Assembly: GCF_019090165.1 (NCBI RefSeq) | Contig: NZ_JAHRIB010000143.1 | Location: 1-64,000, forward strand | Reading direction: 5' to 3' | Source: Streptomyces sp. BV286 | Lineage (GTDB): Bacteria > Actinomycetota > Actinomycetes > Streptomycetales > Streptomycetaceae | Length of the DNA: 64,000 nt | Shown here: one piece after another, positions 37,061-49,306 of the stretch | Layout: each line of letters begins with the position of its first letter | How positions within the stretch are numbered: position 1 is the first letter of the stretch | The notes under the pieces: generated by a model | The model's database searches: none | Seen by the model: only the letters and a program-made list of their open reading frames with translations | Told to the model about the DNA's origin: nothing | Program-made: the position numbers and the translations under genes

Positions 37061-37311
37061 CCGACCCGCCGTCCGCCGCGGGGCACCGGCAGACACGGGA
37101 ACCCGCACAGGACGCGCTTTGTGCGGGGGCAGGTCCCGGTCGACAGCTGCATCCCGGATCCCTCCCGCGCCCGCGCGCCGCTCACCCTCTTGCTTCGCCT
37201 TCTTGCTTCGGCCCACTGTTTCTTGTTTCGACCCATTGTTGTCAAACGGCAACTGTTGTACGTGAGTGCGCTCCGCCGTCCCTCTGGCGGCGGGGCGCGC
37301 GGGAGCGTGGT
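37061..37311. other. Spacer with T-rich CTTGCTTCG direct repeats
   Basis: Between the convergent MarR and STAS genes. Three copies of CTTGYTTCG occur within about 45 bases (about 37191-37230), followed by an AT-richer stretch with GTTG and CAAC arms near 37240-37255. This is the lowest-GC stretch in the neighbourhood. I see no credible ORF, and its function is unknown. Confidence 0.4.
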
Positions 37312-37695
37312 TCAGGCGCGGGGCTCGCCCTGCTGCTTGTCCACGAGGGCGAGTGCGTCCTCGACACTGTCCGAAAGGGGAACGGTGATGCTCACACCTG
37401 TGAGGTCGAGGACCCGCCGCACGGCCGGAGTCGGCGAGACGATGTGCACGCTTCCCTCCGATTCGCGGGTCTGCTGGTACGCGCGGATGATGATGTTCAT
37501 ACCGGACGAGTCCATGAAGGGCACCGAGGCGAGGTCCAGCAGGAAGTGGCGACGGCCGTGCTGGAACTGGTTCGCCAGGTGATGCTGCAGTCCGGTCGCG
37601 GTGTCGATGTCCAAGTGGCCCTCGACCGTGAGCAGGACGACTCCCTCGCGCGGCAGAGTGACCTCGACGGACAACGGGTTCTGGGCTATGGACAC
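37312..37695 (-). CDS. STAS-domain anti-sigma factor antagonist (RsbV/SpoIIAA type)
   Basis: A 127-residue single STAS domain from GTG 37695 behind GGGAGG. The phosphorylatable Ser lies in the DLASVPFMDSSGMNIII motif; VSPTPAVRRVLDLTGVS is the second helix of the fold. Such proteins bind the anti-sigma HATPase when unphosphorylated and release the sigma factor. Likely partners are the HATPases at 48292, 51016 and 51596 and the PP2C phosphatases nearby. A sigma-B-type promoter lies upstream, suggesting feedback. Confidence 0.9.
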   Translation of the reverse strand: MSIAQNPLSVEVTLPREGVVLLTVEGHLDIDTATGLQHHLANQFQHGRRHFLLDLASVPFMDSSGMNIIIRAYQQTRESEGSVHIVSPTPAVRRVLDLTGVSITVPLSDSVEDALALVDKQQGEPRA

Positions 37696-37730
37696 AGGTA
37701 CCTCCCACAGGTGTTGACGGCTTGGGCTGG

Positions 37731-37755
37731 CTACCCCCGCACGCGGATTCGATGC
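37731..37755 (-). promoter_or_regulatory. Candidate sigma-B-type promoter for the STAS gene
   Basis: On the minus strand, GCAT (37755-37752), 15 bases, GGGTAG (37736-37731): the sigma-B pattern GNNT-N14-16-GGGTAC/T with one deviation in the last base. It would start transcription about 30 bases upstream of the GTG. The rest of 37756-38030 contains only a weak CCCGCAT/ATGCGGG hairpin at 37926-37948 and no gene I can support. Confidence 0.45.
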
Positions 37756-38030
37756 CGTCGGTACCGGTCCGCGCGACGTGATCAAGCTCTCGTCCGCGCA
37801 TGCTCCCGGCACGCGTCGGACACGTCGGGCGGAGGGCGGACGCGCGCGTGACGCACCACGCCGTTCACGGGTCGCCCCTCGCCCGCGGGTCTGTGTCTCT
37901 CGTCGCGCATGCCCGCGCATCTACCCCCGCATCTGCTGCATATGCGGGCGAGTTTCCGCGGACGCACACACGACCGCCACATCCGCTCCATGAGCCGTGG
38001 CCCGGCCGCGTGCACCGGTGCGGACAGGGG

Positions 38031-40589
38031 CTACGACACGCGGATACCGACGATGCAGGTGTCGTCGTCGGTGTCCGACCTGCTGTACGTGAGGAGCCGG
38101 TCCAGCTGCTGGTCGAGCGTGCACGGCGCCGTACGGATCGTGGTCAGCAGCTGCGTCATGGATTCCTCCATCGAGCGGTCCCGCCGCTCGATCAGGCCGT
38201 CCGTGTACATCAACAGCGTGTCGCCGACCGCCAGCTGGACCTCCTCCTCGCCGTACGTCACCTCGGGCACGGCGCCCAGCAGCAGGCCCTTCACGAGGGG
38301 CAGGGACACGGCCTCCGCGTCACGCACCAGCACGGGCGGCAGATGGCCCGCCCTGGCCCAGCGCAACGTACGGCGGCTCGGGTCGTAGAGGCCGCAGACC
38401 GCCGTGGCGGTGATGGACCCCGTCAGGTGGTGCGCCACGCTGTTGAGCCAGGACAACAGCTGGCCGGGGCCCGCGCCCGTCACGGCCAGGCCCCGCAGCG
38501 CGTTCCGGAGCACGACCATGCTCGTCGCCGCCTCTATGCCGTGACCGGCCACGTCACCTACGCACAGGAGCACCATCCCCGACGGCAGGACGACCGCGTC
38601 GTACCAGTCGCCGCCCACCAGCTGTTCGGTCTCGGCGGGCCGGTAGCGGACGGCCACGTCGAGCCGCGGAGCCCGCAGCGGGGCCTGGGTCGGAGGCATG
38701 ATCGCGTGCTGCAACTGCAGTGTCAGACGGTTGCGTTCGGCCGCCTGCTGCTCGCTGTGCGCGAGCTGGTCGCGGGTGGCGGCCAGCGCGACCTCCGTCC
38801 AGTGCTGGGCCGAGATGTCCTGGTAGGCACCGCGCACGACGAAGGTCCGGCCGTCGGCGTCGAGCACCGGCTCCGCCACCACGCGGATGTGGCGGGTCAC
38901 GTCGTCGGGACGCTGGAGCCGGAACGCGGCGGACGCGGGCCGCCGGTGGTGGAGCAGCGTGCGCAGGAAACGGCCGATGGCGACGGCGTCGTCGGGGTGC
39001 GCGTGCAGGGCCAGTTCCTCCAGCGGCACCGGCGTGCTCGACGGCGACCTGCCGTACAGACTGAAGAGCTGACCGTTCCAGGTGATCTCGCCCGTGAGCA
39101 GGTTCTCCTCGAAGCCGCCGATGCGGCCCAGCCGCTGTGCGTGCTGCAGCAGGCTCGCGAGCCGTGCCGTCTCGTCCTCGATGCGCCAGATGAGCAGCAC
39201 ACTGTTGCCGTGGCGGCTGATGCTGATGTCGGCTACGGACGACAGTGGCACCTGGTCGACGAGGGCCATGAGGTTCATGCGCCGCGCGCGGAACGGCTCC
39301 CCGGTGGCGTATACGCGTTCGATCCGCTGGAAGAGTTCGCTCTCCCCGGCGGCCATCGGGTAGGCCTCCAGCAACAGGGCGCCGTGGATGAGGCCGCGCG
39401 GCCGGCCGGCCGGATCGAGGAAACGGCTGTTGACGTGATGGATGTGGAAGTCCACGAGATGCCCGTCGTCGTCGACGTACGGGACGAGGACCAGCGCCGG
39501 GTCGTGCAGCCCGTCGGCCAGGTCCACCAGTTCGGTGGCGTCCGGGAGGACGCGGGGTTCGCTGACGGTGTCGCCGCCGTTGACGAACGCGTACGTCTCC
39601 AGGGTGTGGGCGCACAGTTCCGCCAGCGCCTCGACCTGGCGGACCACCTGCGGAGACTGAGGGGGCAGAGGAGTGGCCCAGACGACTTCGAGGACTCCGT
39701 GGACGCGGCCTCCGGTACCGGCCGGAAGCGCGGCCCGTCCCCCGTCGGGGAAGTGGTGCTGGCCGATGGAGGGCAGGCCGGTCTCGGAGAGGGATCCGAT
39801 CCACTGCCCCGCCCGCTCGGTCAGGCTCGTGCGGGCCACCGTCACGACCCCGGGGGGCACGTAGTGCCAGCGCCCGGCCTCCGCCGGTGAGAATCCGGCG
39901 CTGCCCGCCAGGGTGAGGGAACCGTCGGACCGAGCGGTCCAGATGGCCACGGCCACCGCGCCGAGCGGGTGCAGCGCGTGGTGGAGCAGGGAGTCGGCGA
40001 CCGCCTGGGTGTCGGGAGCCGCCAGTGCCCCGCTCTCGGCCTCCCGCAGCCGTACGGCGGGGGAGGGAATCCTCTTGACGGGCTCACCCGCCGGGGCGTC
40101 GCCGTCCCTCGCGCCGGCCAGGAAGGCGCCGGCCACGTCGGACAGCTGGTCACGGGCGGACTGGTTGATGACGTCGACGGCGAGTTCGAGCGGCGGCACC
40201 CCGGCCTGCTCGGCCAGTTCGGCGAGCTGGCGGGCGGCCTGGGCGGGCCCGCACCCCAGCCGCTCGACCAGGATGCCCTTGGCGAGTTCGATCAGGGCAC
40301 GTCCGTCGGCCTCGGCCTGGGCGGCTCGTACCTCGTCGCGCAGGCGCTCGACCGTGGCGGCCAGCTTCCCCACCGGATAGGTGGTGGTGAGCGTGGTCTG
40401 CTCGTCCGCCGGTACGTCGTCCGCCGGTACGTCGTCCGTGTCGGCGGTGTCGACCGGGTCGGTGCGCGAAGGCTGTCCGGGCGACGACAGTGCGGGCGGT
40501 GACTGTGCGGGCGGTGACTGTGCGGGAGTTTCGGATCCGGGCGTCGACGCGTCGTCGGCCGGATCGGGGCGCTGTTCGGAAAGGCTCAC
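38031..40589 (-). CDS. ANTAR-GAF-PAS-PP2C multidomain phosphatase
   Basis: An 852-residue cytoplasmic protein (GTG start 40589). Residues 1-65 are low-complexity, encoded by two 15-bp tandem repeats. About 70-150 is an ANTAR domain (ALIELAKGILVERLGCGPAQAARQLAELAEQAG), normally an RNA-binding antiterminator module. About 185-340 is a GAF domain, about 360-610 two PAS-like regions (FHIHHVNSRFLDPAGRP; RIGGFEENLLTGEITWNG), and about 650-850 a PP2C/SpoIIE domain with intact GGDWYDAV, VGDVAGHGIEAA, YTDGLIERR and DDDTCIVG. It probably dephosphorylates a STAS antagonist on a sensed signal and may also bind RNA. Confidence 0.88.
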   Translation of the reverse strand: MSLSEQRPDPADDASTPGSETPAQSPPAQSPPALSSPGQPSRTDPVDTADTDDVPADDVPADEQTTLTTTYPVGKLAATVERLRDEVRAAQAEADGRALIELAKGILVERLGCGPAQAARQLAELAEQAGVPPLELAVDVINQSARDQLSDVAGAFLAGARDGDAPAGEPVKRIPSPAVRLREAESGALAAPDTQAVADSLLHHALHPLGAVAVAIWTARSDGSLTLAGSAGFSPAEAGRWHYVPPGVVTVARTSLTERAGQWIGSLSETGLPSIGQHHFPDGGRAALPAGTGGRVHGVLEVVWATPLPPQSPQVVRQVEALAELCAHTLETYAFVNGGDTVSEPRVLPDATELVDLADGLHDPALVLVPYVDDDGHLVDFHIHHVNSRFLDPAGRPRGLIHGALLLEAYPMAAGESELFQRIERVYATGEPFRARRMNLMALVDQVPLSSVADISISRHGNSVLLIWRIEDETARLASLLQHAQRLGRIGGFEENLLTGEITWNGQLFSLYGRSPSSTPVPLEELALHAHPDDAVAIGRFLRTLLHHRRPASAAFRLQRPDDVTRHIRVVAEPVLDADGRTFVVRGAYQDISAQHWTEVALAATRDQLAHSEQQAAERNRLTLQLQHAIMPPTQAPLRAPRLDVAVRYRPAETEQLVGGDWYDAVVLPSGMVLLCVGDVAGHGIEAATSMVVLRNALRGLAVTGAGPGQLLSWLNSVAHHLTGSITATAVCGLYDPSRRTLRWARAGHLPPVLVRDAEAVSLPLVKGLLLGAVPEVTYGEEEVQLAVGDTLLMYTDGLIERRDRSMEESMTQLLTTIRTAPCTLDQQLDRLLTYSRSDTDDDTCIVGIRVS
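40403..40526. repeat. Two 15-bp tandem repeats inside the 5' end of the ANTAR-PP2C gene
   Basis: CGTCCGCCGGTACGT occurs at 40403-40417 and 40418-40432, then a partial copy. GTGCGGGCGGTGACT occurs at 40490-40504 and 40505-40519, then a partial copy. They encode DDVPA and QSPPA repeats. Since 15 is a multiple of 3, slippage would change linker length without a frameshift. Confidence 0.85.
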
Positions 40590-40639
40590 GGTGCCAATGC
40601 TCCTCGGCTGGGATGCCCATGGGGGCGGGGCGCGGGGAG

Positions 40640-40678
40640 GGCACCCGGCCGGCGTCGGATGATCGCCGGCCGGGTGCC
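40640..40678 (-). terminator. Terminator after the hybrid kinase gene
   Basis: A perfect 15-bp stem, 40640-40654 with 40664-40678, around a 9-base loop, just after the kinase stop (40684) and before the ANTAR-PP2C start (40589). It separates the two transcripts. Confidence 0.8.
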
Positions 40679-40683
40679 GTCAC

Positions 40684-44964
<4,281 letters not shown>

Positions 44965-45123
44965 GCGCACCCTCGTTCCATGCCTCATGGGTCCCTGTTG
45001 GAGGGACTCGGAACATCAGGCCCACTGCCGGACCAATTCCTCGTCGGTGTGCCCCGCTCCACGGGGCCGCCGACTCGGAAATACGCCGCAGGCTAACCCG
45101 TAGGTCAGGGTGTGAACAAAGTG

Positions 45124-45140
45124 TGGCGACAAAATCGCCA
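45124..45140. promoter_or_regulatory. Inverted repeat upstream of the hybrid kinase gene
   Basis: TGGCGA, 5 bases, TCGCCA: perfect 6-bp arms about 160 bases upstream of the kinase start, in a 478-base gap (44965-45442) that otherwise holds only the terminator at 45345-45398 and no supported gene. A possible operator. Confidence 0.3.
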
Positions 45141-45344
45141 AACCGAGGACATGCCGAGGGTGAGGGCCTGCCCGGCCGGTGCGGTCCGGAACGTGGTGGG
45201 GGAGCTCAGGTCCCGGGCGCCGACGCGCTGTGGAGCCGTGGATCACGGACCTCCGCGGCCCACGGATCTTCCGGCCGACCCGTCCGTCGCGGGCCTCGCA
45301 TCGCCGGCCGGGCCGTGCACCGTGAACCGCCCCAGCCCATGACT

Positions 45345-45398
45345 GAGCCCGCCGTCGCGGTCCCGGTGAGTCGAACTCGGGATCGCGACCGCGGGCTC
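45345..45398 (-). terminator. Long terminator downstream of the sigma factor gene
   Basis: Arms of 21 bp (45345-45365 and 45378-45398) match at 19 positions around a 12-base loop; the outer part is GAGCCCGC/GCGGGCTC. It lies 45 bases after the stop of the sigma factor at 45443. Confidence 0.8.
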
Positions 45399-45442
45399 GG
45401 ACACCGGCGCGGGGGCCGGTCGGACGAGGCGGGGGTGGGACG

Positions 45443-46387
45443 TCAGGCCACCGCGGGGTCGAGCAGACCGGCGCGGAGGCGCTTGATGATGCGGCTGATC
45501 AGGCGCGACACGTGCATCTGGGAGATGCCGATCATCTCGCCGATCTCCGCCTGGGTGCGCTCCTCGACGAACCGCAGGTGGATGATCAGGCGCTCGCGCT
45601 CGTCGAGCTCCGCGATGAGGGGCGCCAGGGAGTGCAGGTCGTCCACGAGCTCCAGCGAACGGTCGTCCTCCCCGATGAAGTCGGCCAGGACGGACTCGCC
45701 GTGCGAGCCGTTGTCGGGGGCCAGGGCCGCGTCGAGCGACGAGGAGTTGTAGCAGTTCGCCGCCTTGCGGGCCTCGATGACCTCCTCCTCGGGCAGCGAC
45801 ATGAGCTGCGACAGCTCGCTGGTCGTGGGGGTGCGTCCCAGGCGGGTCCGCAGTTCCTCCGTGGCCTTCGCCAGCTCGACCCGGGCCTCCTGCAGCCGGC
45901 GCGGCACATGGACGGCCCAGCTCGTGTCACGGAAGAAGCGCTTGATCTCGCCGACGATGTACGGAACGGCGAAGGAGGTGAACTCCACCTCGCGGGACAG
46001 CTCGAACCGGTCGATGGCCTTGATGAGGCCTATGGTGCCGACCTGGACGATGTCCTCCATCGAGTCCCCCCGGCCGCGGAAGCGCGAGGCCGCGTACCGG
46101 ACGAGCGAGAGGTTCATCTCGATCAGGGTGTTGCGCGCGTACTGGTACTCGTGCGTGCCCTCTTCGAGCACGGCCAAGCGGTCGAAGAACTGCCGGGACA
46201 GCTCCCGGGCGTCCTTCGGCTTGACGCGCGACGGGTCGTCGATGAAAGGGAGTCCCGTCTCGTGCGCCGCCTGAGTCCCCTGCGCCGTGGCCGTTGCCTC
46301 GCCTGCCGTCACGGCTGCCATGCCGTCCACCCCACTCGTCGTCGCTGTTGATGACACACGCCGTCTGCCCCGCTTCACGCGACTCAT
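45443..46387 (-). CDS. SigB/SigF-family RNA polymerase sigma factor
   Basis: A 314-residue group 3 sigma factor. I used ATG 46387 next to AGGGGGA; ATG 46321 (292 residues) is a strong alternative, closer to family length. Region 2 is LIEMNLSLVRYAASRFRGRGDSMEDIVQVGTIGLIKAIDR with FTSFAVPYIVGEIKRFFRD; region 3 is VHVPRRLQEARVELAKATEEL; region 4 has the helix-turn-helix ERTQAEIGEMIGISQMHVSRLI. This is the stress/sporulation sigma family controlled by partner switching. It is divergent from a second member of the same family. Confidence 0.93.
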   Translation of the reverse strand: MSRVKRGRRRVSSTATTSGVDGMAAVTAGEATATAQGTQAAHETGLPFIDDPSRVKPKDARELSRQFFDRLAVLEEGTHEYQYARNTLIEMNLSLVRYAASRFRGRGDSMEDIVQVGTIGLIKAIDRFELSREVEFTSFAVPYIVGEIKRFFRDTSWAVHVPRRLQEARVELAKATEELRTRLGRTPTTSELSQLMSLPEEEVIEARKAANCYNSSSLDAALAPDNGSHGESVLADFIGEDDRSLELVDDLHSLAPLIAELDERERLIIHLRFVEERTQAEIGEMIGISQMHVSRLISRIIKRLRAGLLDPAVA

Positions 46388-46710
46388 TCCCCCTGATCTG
46401 AAAAAAAGTACGGGGGCTGTGGGCGATCTGGCCAGAAGTCGACGCCGGCCGCTCTCCGTCGAGCGCGTGTCGACGGTGCGTACGTGCGGGCCGCGAGGCG
46501 GACGGGGTGACGGGTCGTCAGTACGCCGCACCGTCGATTTCGAGACGGGGTGTTTCTCCTCCGTGAGCAAGGGCAAGCGGAATTTCGTGCTTCGGACCGG
46601 AGGCACACCCCGCAGGAGCGGCTCGGCCCGCTGCGGTGGCCCTCCGGCATATCGGTGGCCATCCTTCTGCGGCATCCCCTCGCAAGCCACTTGTTCAGGA
46701 GCGAATCCGC
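46388..46710. other. Divergent spacer between two sigma factor genes
   Basis: This 323-base region must contain promoters for both sigma genes. The best sigma-B-like candidate rightward is GTTT-N15-GGGCAA near 46550, a poor -10 match. A run of A residues (46401-46407) lies just upstream of the leftward gene. No clear operator is visible. Confidence 0.4.
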
Positions 46711-47631
46711 ATGCGTATCGACTTGTCGACAAGCCGCCTCGAGGAGCCTGCGCTTACCGAGGCGAAGCCCGTTTCCACGGGGGCGGCAACCGAACCAGGC
46801 CCGTCCGTCCGGTCCACCACGAGGCATCCGCACGACGACGCCCCTGACTCCGCGACCGACTTCGCCCGGCTGGCCGGGCTGGAGGACGGACCGGAACGGG
46901 ACGCCGTCCGCGACGAGCTGGCGACGGCGTGGCTGCCCATGGCCCACCGCATCGCGGGCCGGTTCCGCGACCGGGGCGAGTCCATCGAGGACCTGCGCCA
47001 GGTCGCGGCGGTCGGGCTGGTGAAGGCGATAGACCGGTACGACCCCTCCCGCGGGGCCTTCGAGAGCTACGCCGTGCCCACCATCACCGGTGAGGTGAAG
47101 CGGCACTTCCGCGACCGCATGTGGGCGCTGAGAGTGCCCCGCCGGGTGCAGGAGCTGCGCAACAAGGTGCGGATCGCCCGCCGGGATCTCACGCTGAACC
47201 CCGGGGCCCCGGAGCCGACGGTCGCCGATATCGCGGCGCACACCGGGCTGACGGAGGACGAGGTCGGCGCGGGCATGGAGGCGATGGAGAGCTTCAGCAC
47301 GCTGTCCCTGGACGCCGAGTTGTCGTCCGCGGACGACAACTACAGCCTCGCGGACACCCTGGGGGAGTCGGACTCCTCCTACGACGTGGTCGTCGACCGA
47401 GAAGCGGCGAAGGAAGGGCTGCGCCGGCTCCCCGAACGCGAGCGGAACATCCTGTACATGCGCTTCTTCGAGGACATGACGCAGAACCACATCGCCGACC
47501 AGCTCGGCATCTCCCAGATGCACGTCTCGCGCCTCATCAGCCGCAGCTGCGCACGCGTGCGGGAGGAGGCGCTGGGCAGGCCGCCGCGCTCCGCCCGCGG
47601 TGGCTCCAAGGGCCGGCCGGGGGCCGTGTGA
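46711..47631 (+). CDS. SigB/SigF-family RNA polymerase sigma factor (second copy)
   Basis: A 306-residue sigma factor from ATG 46711 behind CAGGAG. Region 2: AWLPMAHRIAGRFRDRGESIEDLRQVAAVGLVKAIDRYDPSRGAFESYAVPTITGEVKRHFRD; region 3: LRVPRRVQELRNKVRIARRDL; region 4: DMTQNHIADQLGISQMHVSRLISRSC. An N-terminal extension of about 60 residues is rich in Asp, Glu and Thr and poorly conserved. Identity with the divergent sigma gene is moderate, so they are old paralogues, probably with different anti-sigma partners. Confidence 0.93.
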   Translation: MRIDLSTSRLEEPALTEAKPVSTGAATEPGPSVRSTTRHPHDDAPDSATDFARLAGLEDGPERDAVRDELATAWLPMAHRIAGRFRDRGESIEDLRQVAAVGLVKAIDRYDPSRGAFESYAVPTITGEVKRHFRDRMWALRVPRRVQELRNKVRIARRDLTLNPGAPEPTVADIAAHTGLTEDEVGAGMEAMESFSTLSLDAELSSADDNYSLADTLGESDSSYDVVVDREAAKEGLRRLPERERNILYMRFFEDMTQNHIADQLGISQMHVSRLISRSCARVREEALGRPPRSARGGSKGRPGAV

Positions 47632-47727
47632 CACGACCCCCAGGGCCCCGGCGCCACACGTGGTGCCCCACCGGGACCCCTCGAACCCGCGGTTGATCCA
47701 CGGTTACGTCCTCAAGGAGTGAGACAC

Positions 47728-48009
47728 ATGCTGATGCCCCACCCCGCAACACTGCGCAAGCTCGTCGAGGAGTACGAGGCGCTCATCGCACGCGAGGCCG
47801 AGAGCGGCGCGGCGAAGACGAACCAGCGGTCGCAGGACCTCGCCTACACCCTCTGCGTGTCGACCGGCACGCGCGACGTACCGCTGGCCCTGGAGAAGGC
47901 GCGCCGCCAGCTCGCCGCGGCGCAACGGCCCGTGGCGCCGATGCCGGTTCGGTGCACCGGCGCCGGTGTCGTCGAGGCGCGTGAAGCCGGCGAGACCGTG
48001 TCGCAGTGA
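47728..48009 (+). CDS. DUF5133 family protein (second copy in the window)
   Basis: A 93-residue protein started at ATG 47728 with AAGGAG 8 bases upstream. It shows the DUF5133 layout: MLMPHPATLRKLVEEYEAL, a LAYTLCVSTGTRDVPLALEKARRQL core and a variable tail. The C-terminal 20 residues differ from the family pattern. It follows the second sigma gene by 96 bases. Function unknown; its position among stress regulators suggests it may be part of the sigma regulon. Confidence 0.75.
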   Translation: MLMPHPATLRKLVEEYEALIAREAESGAAKTNQRSQDLAYTLCVSTGTRDVPLALEKARRQLAAAQRPVAPMPVRCTGAGVVEAREAGETVSQ

Positions 48010-48016
48010 ACCCCGG

Positions 48017-48044
48017 GGCCGGTCGCACTCGGGTGCGGCCGGCC
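48017..48044 (+). terminator. Terminator after the DUF5133 gene
   Basis: GGCCGGTCGCAC (48017-48028) pairs with GTGCGGCCGGCC (48033-48044) with one G-U pair and a 4-base loop, 8 bases after the stop. Confidence 0.7.
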
Positions 48045-48088
48045 CGGCCTGTGCGCCCTGTTCGTCCGAGGACGATGAGGGAACGCCA

Positions 48089-48295
48089 GTGCGACGGCGT
48101 ATTGTGGCCCCCGGGGTGAGACCGGTGGACCTGATGGGCAGCAAGGACAACTCGTCGTCGATCCCGTGGCCGGGCGGTGGCGAGCCGCCCCGGCCGAACC
48201 GGTCGGCAGCGGCCTTCGCGCAGGTCGCGCGGACGCGGCGACGGAGCCGTCCGGAAGACGGGCCCGTACCCCCGCCGACGGGAGCGCCTGTATGA
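48089..48295 (+). CDS. Possible small ORF coupled to the MEDS-HATPase gene
   Basis: A 68-codon frame from GTG 48089 (or a later GTG/ATG near 48116-48134) ends in TGA overlapping the ATG of the next gene (ATGA). The product would be polar and Arg/Pro-rich with no known domain. The 4-base overlap is the only support; there is no clear ribosome site, and the frame may be chance. Confidence 0.25.
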   Translation: MRRRIVAPGVRPVDLMGSKDNSSSIPWPGGGEPPRPNRSAAAFAQVARTRRRSRPEDGPVPPPTGAPV

Positions 48296-49233
48296 CGACG
48301 GCCACCGCGCCGGGATCCGATGCCTCTTTCGTGCACCCGGCGCTCTTCTACCGTGACGACCAGGAGTACCTGGCGGGCACGGTGCCTTTCGTGCTGGAAG
48401 GGCTGGCGGCGTCGGAGCCCGTCGCGGTGGCCGCCCCCGCCCCGCGGCTCGAGCTGATCACCACGGCACTGGGACAGGCGGCGAAAGCCGTGCATCTCGT
48501 CGACATGACCATGGCCGGCCGCAACCCGGGCCGCATCATCCCTTCCGTCCTGCGCGCCTTCGCGGACTCCCGGACGGATCGTCGCGTGCGCATCATCGGC
48601 GAGCCGATCTGGCCCGGCCGCACCGCCGCGGAGTACCCCGCCTGCGTCCAGCACGAGGCCCTCATCAACGAGGCGTTCAGCGGCCGGGACGTGATCATCC
48701 TGTGCCCGTACGACGCCCGGTCGCTCTCGGAAGACGTGCTCACCGACGCCCACGCCACCCACCCCGTCCTCATCATCGGCGGACGGGAGTGGGCCAGCGA
48801 CGCGTACGACCCGGGGAAGGTACTCGCCCGCTGCAACGAACCGCTGCGCCACCCGCCCGGCGCCGCGACCTTCGACTTCGACGCCGAAGCGCTGCCCGCG
48901 GTCCGGGACTTCGCGCTCGCGCAGGCGCGGGAGCGGGGGATGGGCGAGGTCCGTCTGCAGGACCTGGCCCTGATCGTCGCCGAACTGACCACGAACAGCG
49001 TGGTCCACGCGGGCGGCGCGGGGACGTTGTGCCTGTGGGCGCAGAGTGAACAGATCGTCTGTCAGGTCAGGGACGTCGGCCGGCTGTCCGACCCGCTCGT
49101 GGGCCGCCGCCCCGCGCGCCCCGACCAGCTCGGCGGCCGGGGTCTCCTGCTCGTCCACTACCTCTCGGACCTGGTGCGCCTGCACAGCGACGACGACGGC
49201 ACGACGATCCGCAGTTACGTGTCCCGCGCCTGA
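48292..49233 (+). CDS. MEDS-domain anti-sigma HATPase
   Basis: A 313-residue protein from ATG 48292 behind GGGAGCG. Residues about 12-185 form a MEDS sensory domain (HPALFYRDDQEYLAGTVPFVLEGLAASEPVAVAA, GEPIWPGRTAAEYPACVQHEALIN, LCPYDARSL). About 195-305 is an RsbW-like HATPase: N-box in DLALIVAELTTNSVVHAGGAG, D-box-like VRDVGRLSDPL, and GGRGLLLVHYLSDLV. It probably acts as a sensor-coupled anti-sigma kinase. Its neighbours are the two sigma factors and Dps. Confidence 0.88.
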   Translation: MTTATAPGSDASFVHPALFYRDDQEYLAGTVPFVLEGLAASEPVAVAAPAPRLELITTALGQAAKAVHLVDMTMAGRNPGRIIPSVLRAFADSRTDRRVRIIGEPIWPGRTAAEYPACVQHEALINEAFSGRDVIILCPYDARSLSEDVLTDAHATHPVLIIGGREWASDAYDPGKVLARCNEPLRHPPGAATFDFDAEALPAVRDFALAQARERGMGEVRLQDLALIVAELTTNSVVHAGGAGTLCLWAQSEQIVCQVRDVGRLSDPLVGRRPARPDQLGGRGLLLVHYLSDLVRLHSDDDGTTIRSYVSRA

Positions 49234-49255
49234 CGCAACAGCCCTGACGCAACAG
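49230..49255. repeat. 14-bp tandem duplication over a stop codon
   Basis: CTGACGCAACAG occurs at 49230-49241 and 49244-49255. The first copy contains the stop of the MEDS-HATPase gene, so the duplication adds only non-coding bases. It abuts the terminator. Confidence 0.8.
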
Positions 49256-49292
49256 TGGGGCCCCGGATCCACCGCGGATCCGGGGCCCCACT
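49254..49292. terminator. Strong bidirectional terminator
   Basis: A perfect 17-bp stem (49254-49270 and 49276-49292) with loop ACCGC, between the convergent MEDS-HATPase and dps genes. Confidence 0.9.
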
Positions 49293-49306
49293 CGTGCGCC
49301 CGCCTG

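Noticed and set aside
36421..37245. Possible small basic protein starting MGRNKKQWAEARRRSKR at the T-rich repeats
   Set aside because: It runs at once into the antisense of the MarR gene and lacks a ribosome site; the Lys/Arg content is created by the repeats.
47966..48295. Full 109-codon frame from 47966
   Set aside because: Its first part overlaps the DUF5133 gene in another frame; only the last 68 codons could be a gene, and that is listed with low confidence.
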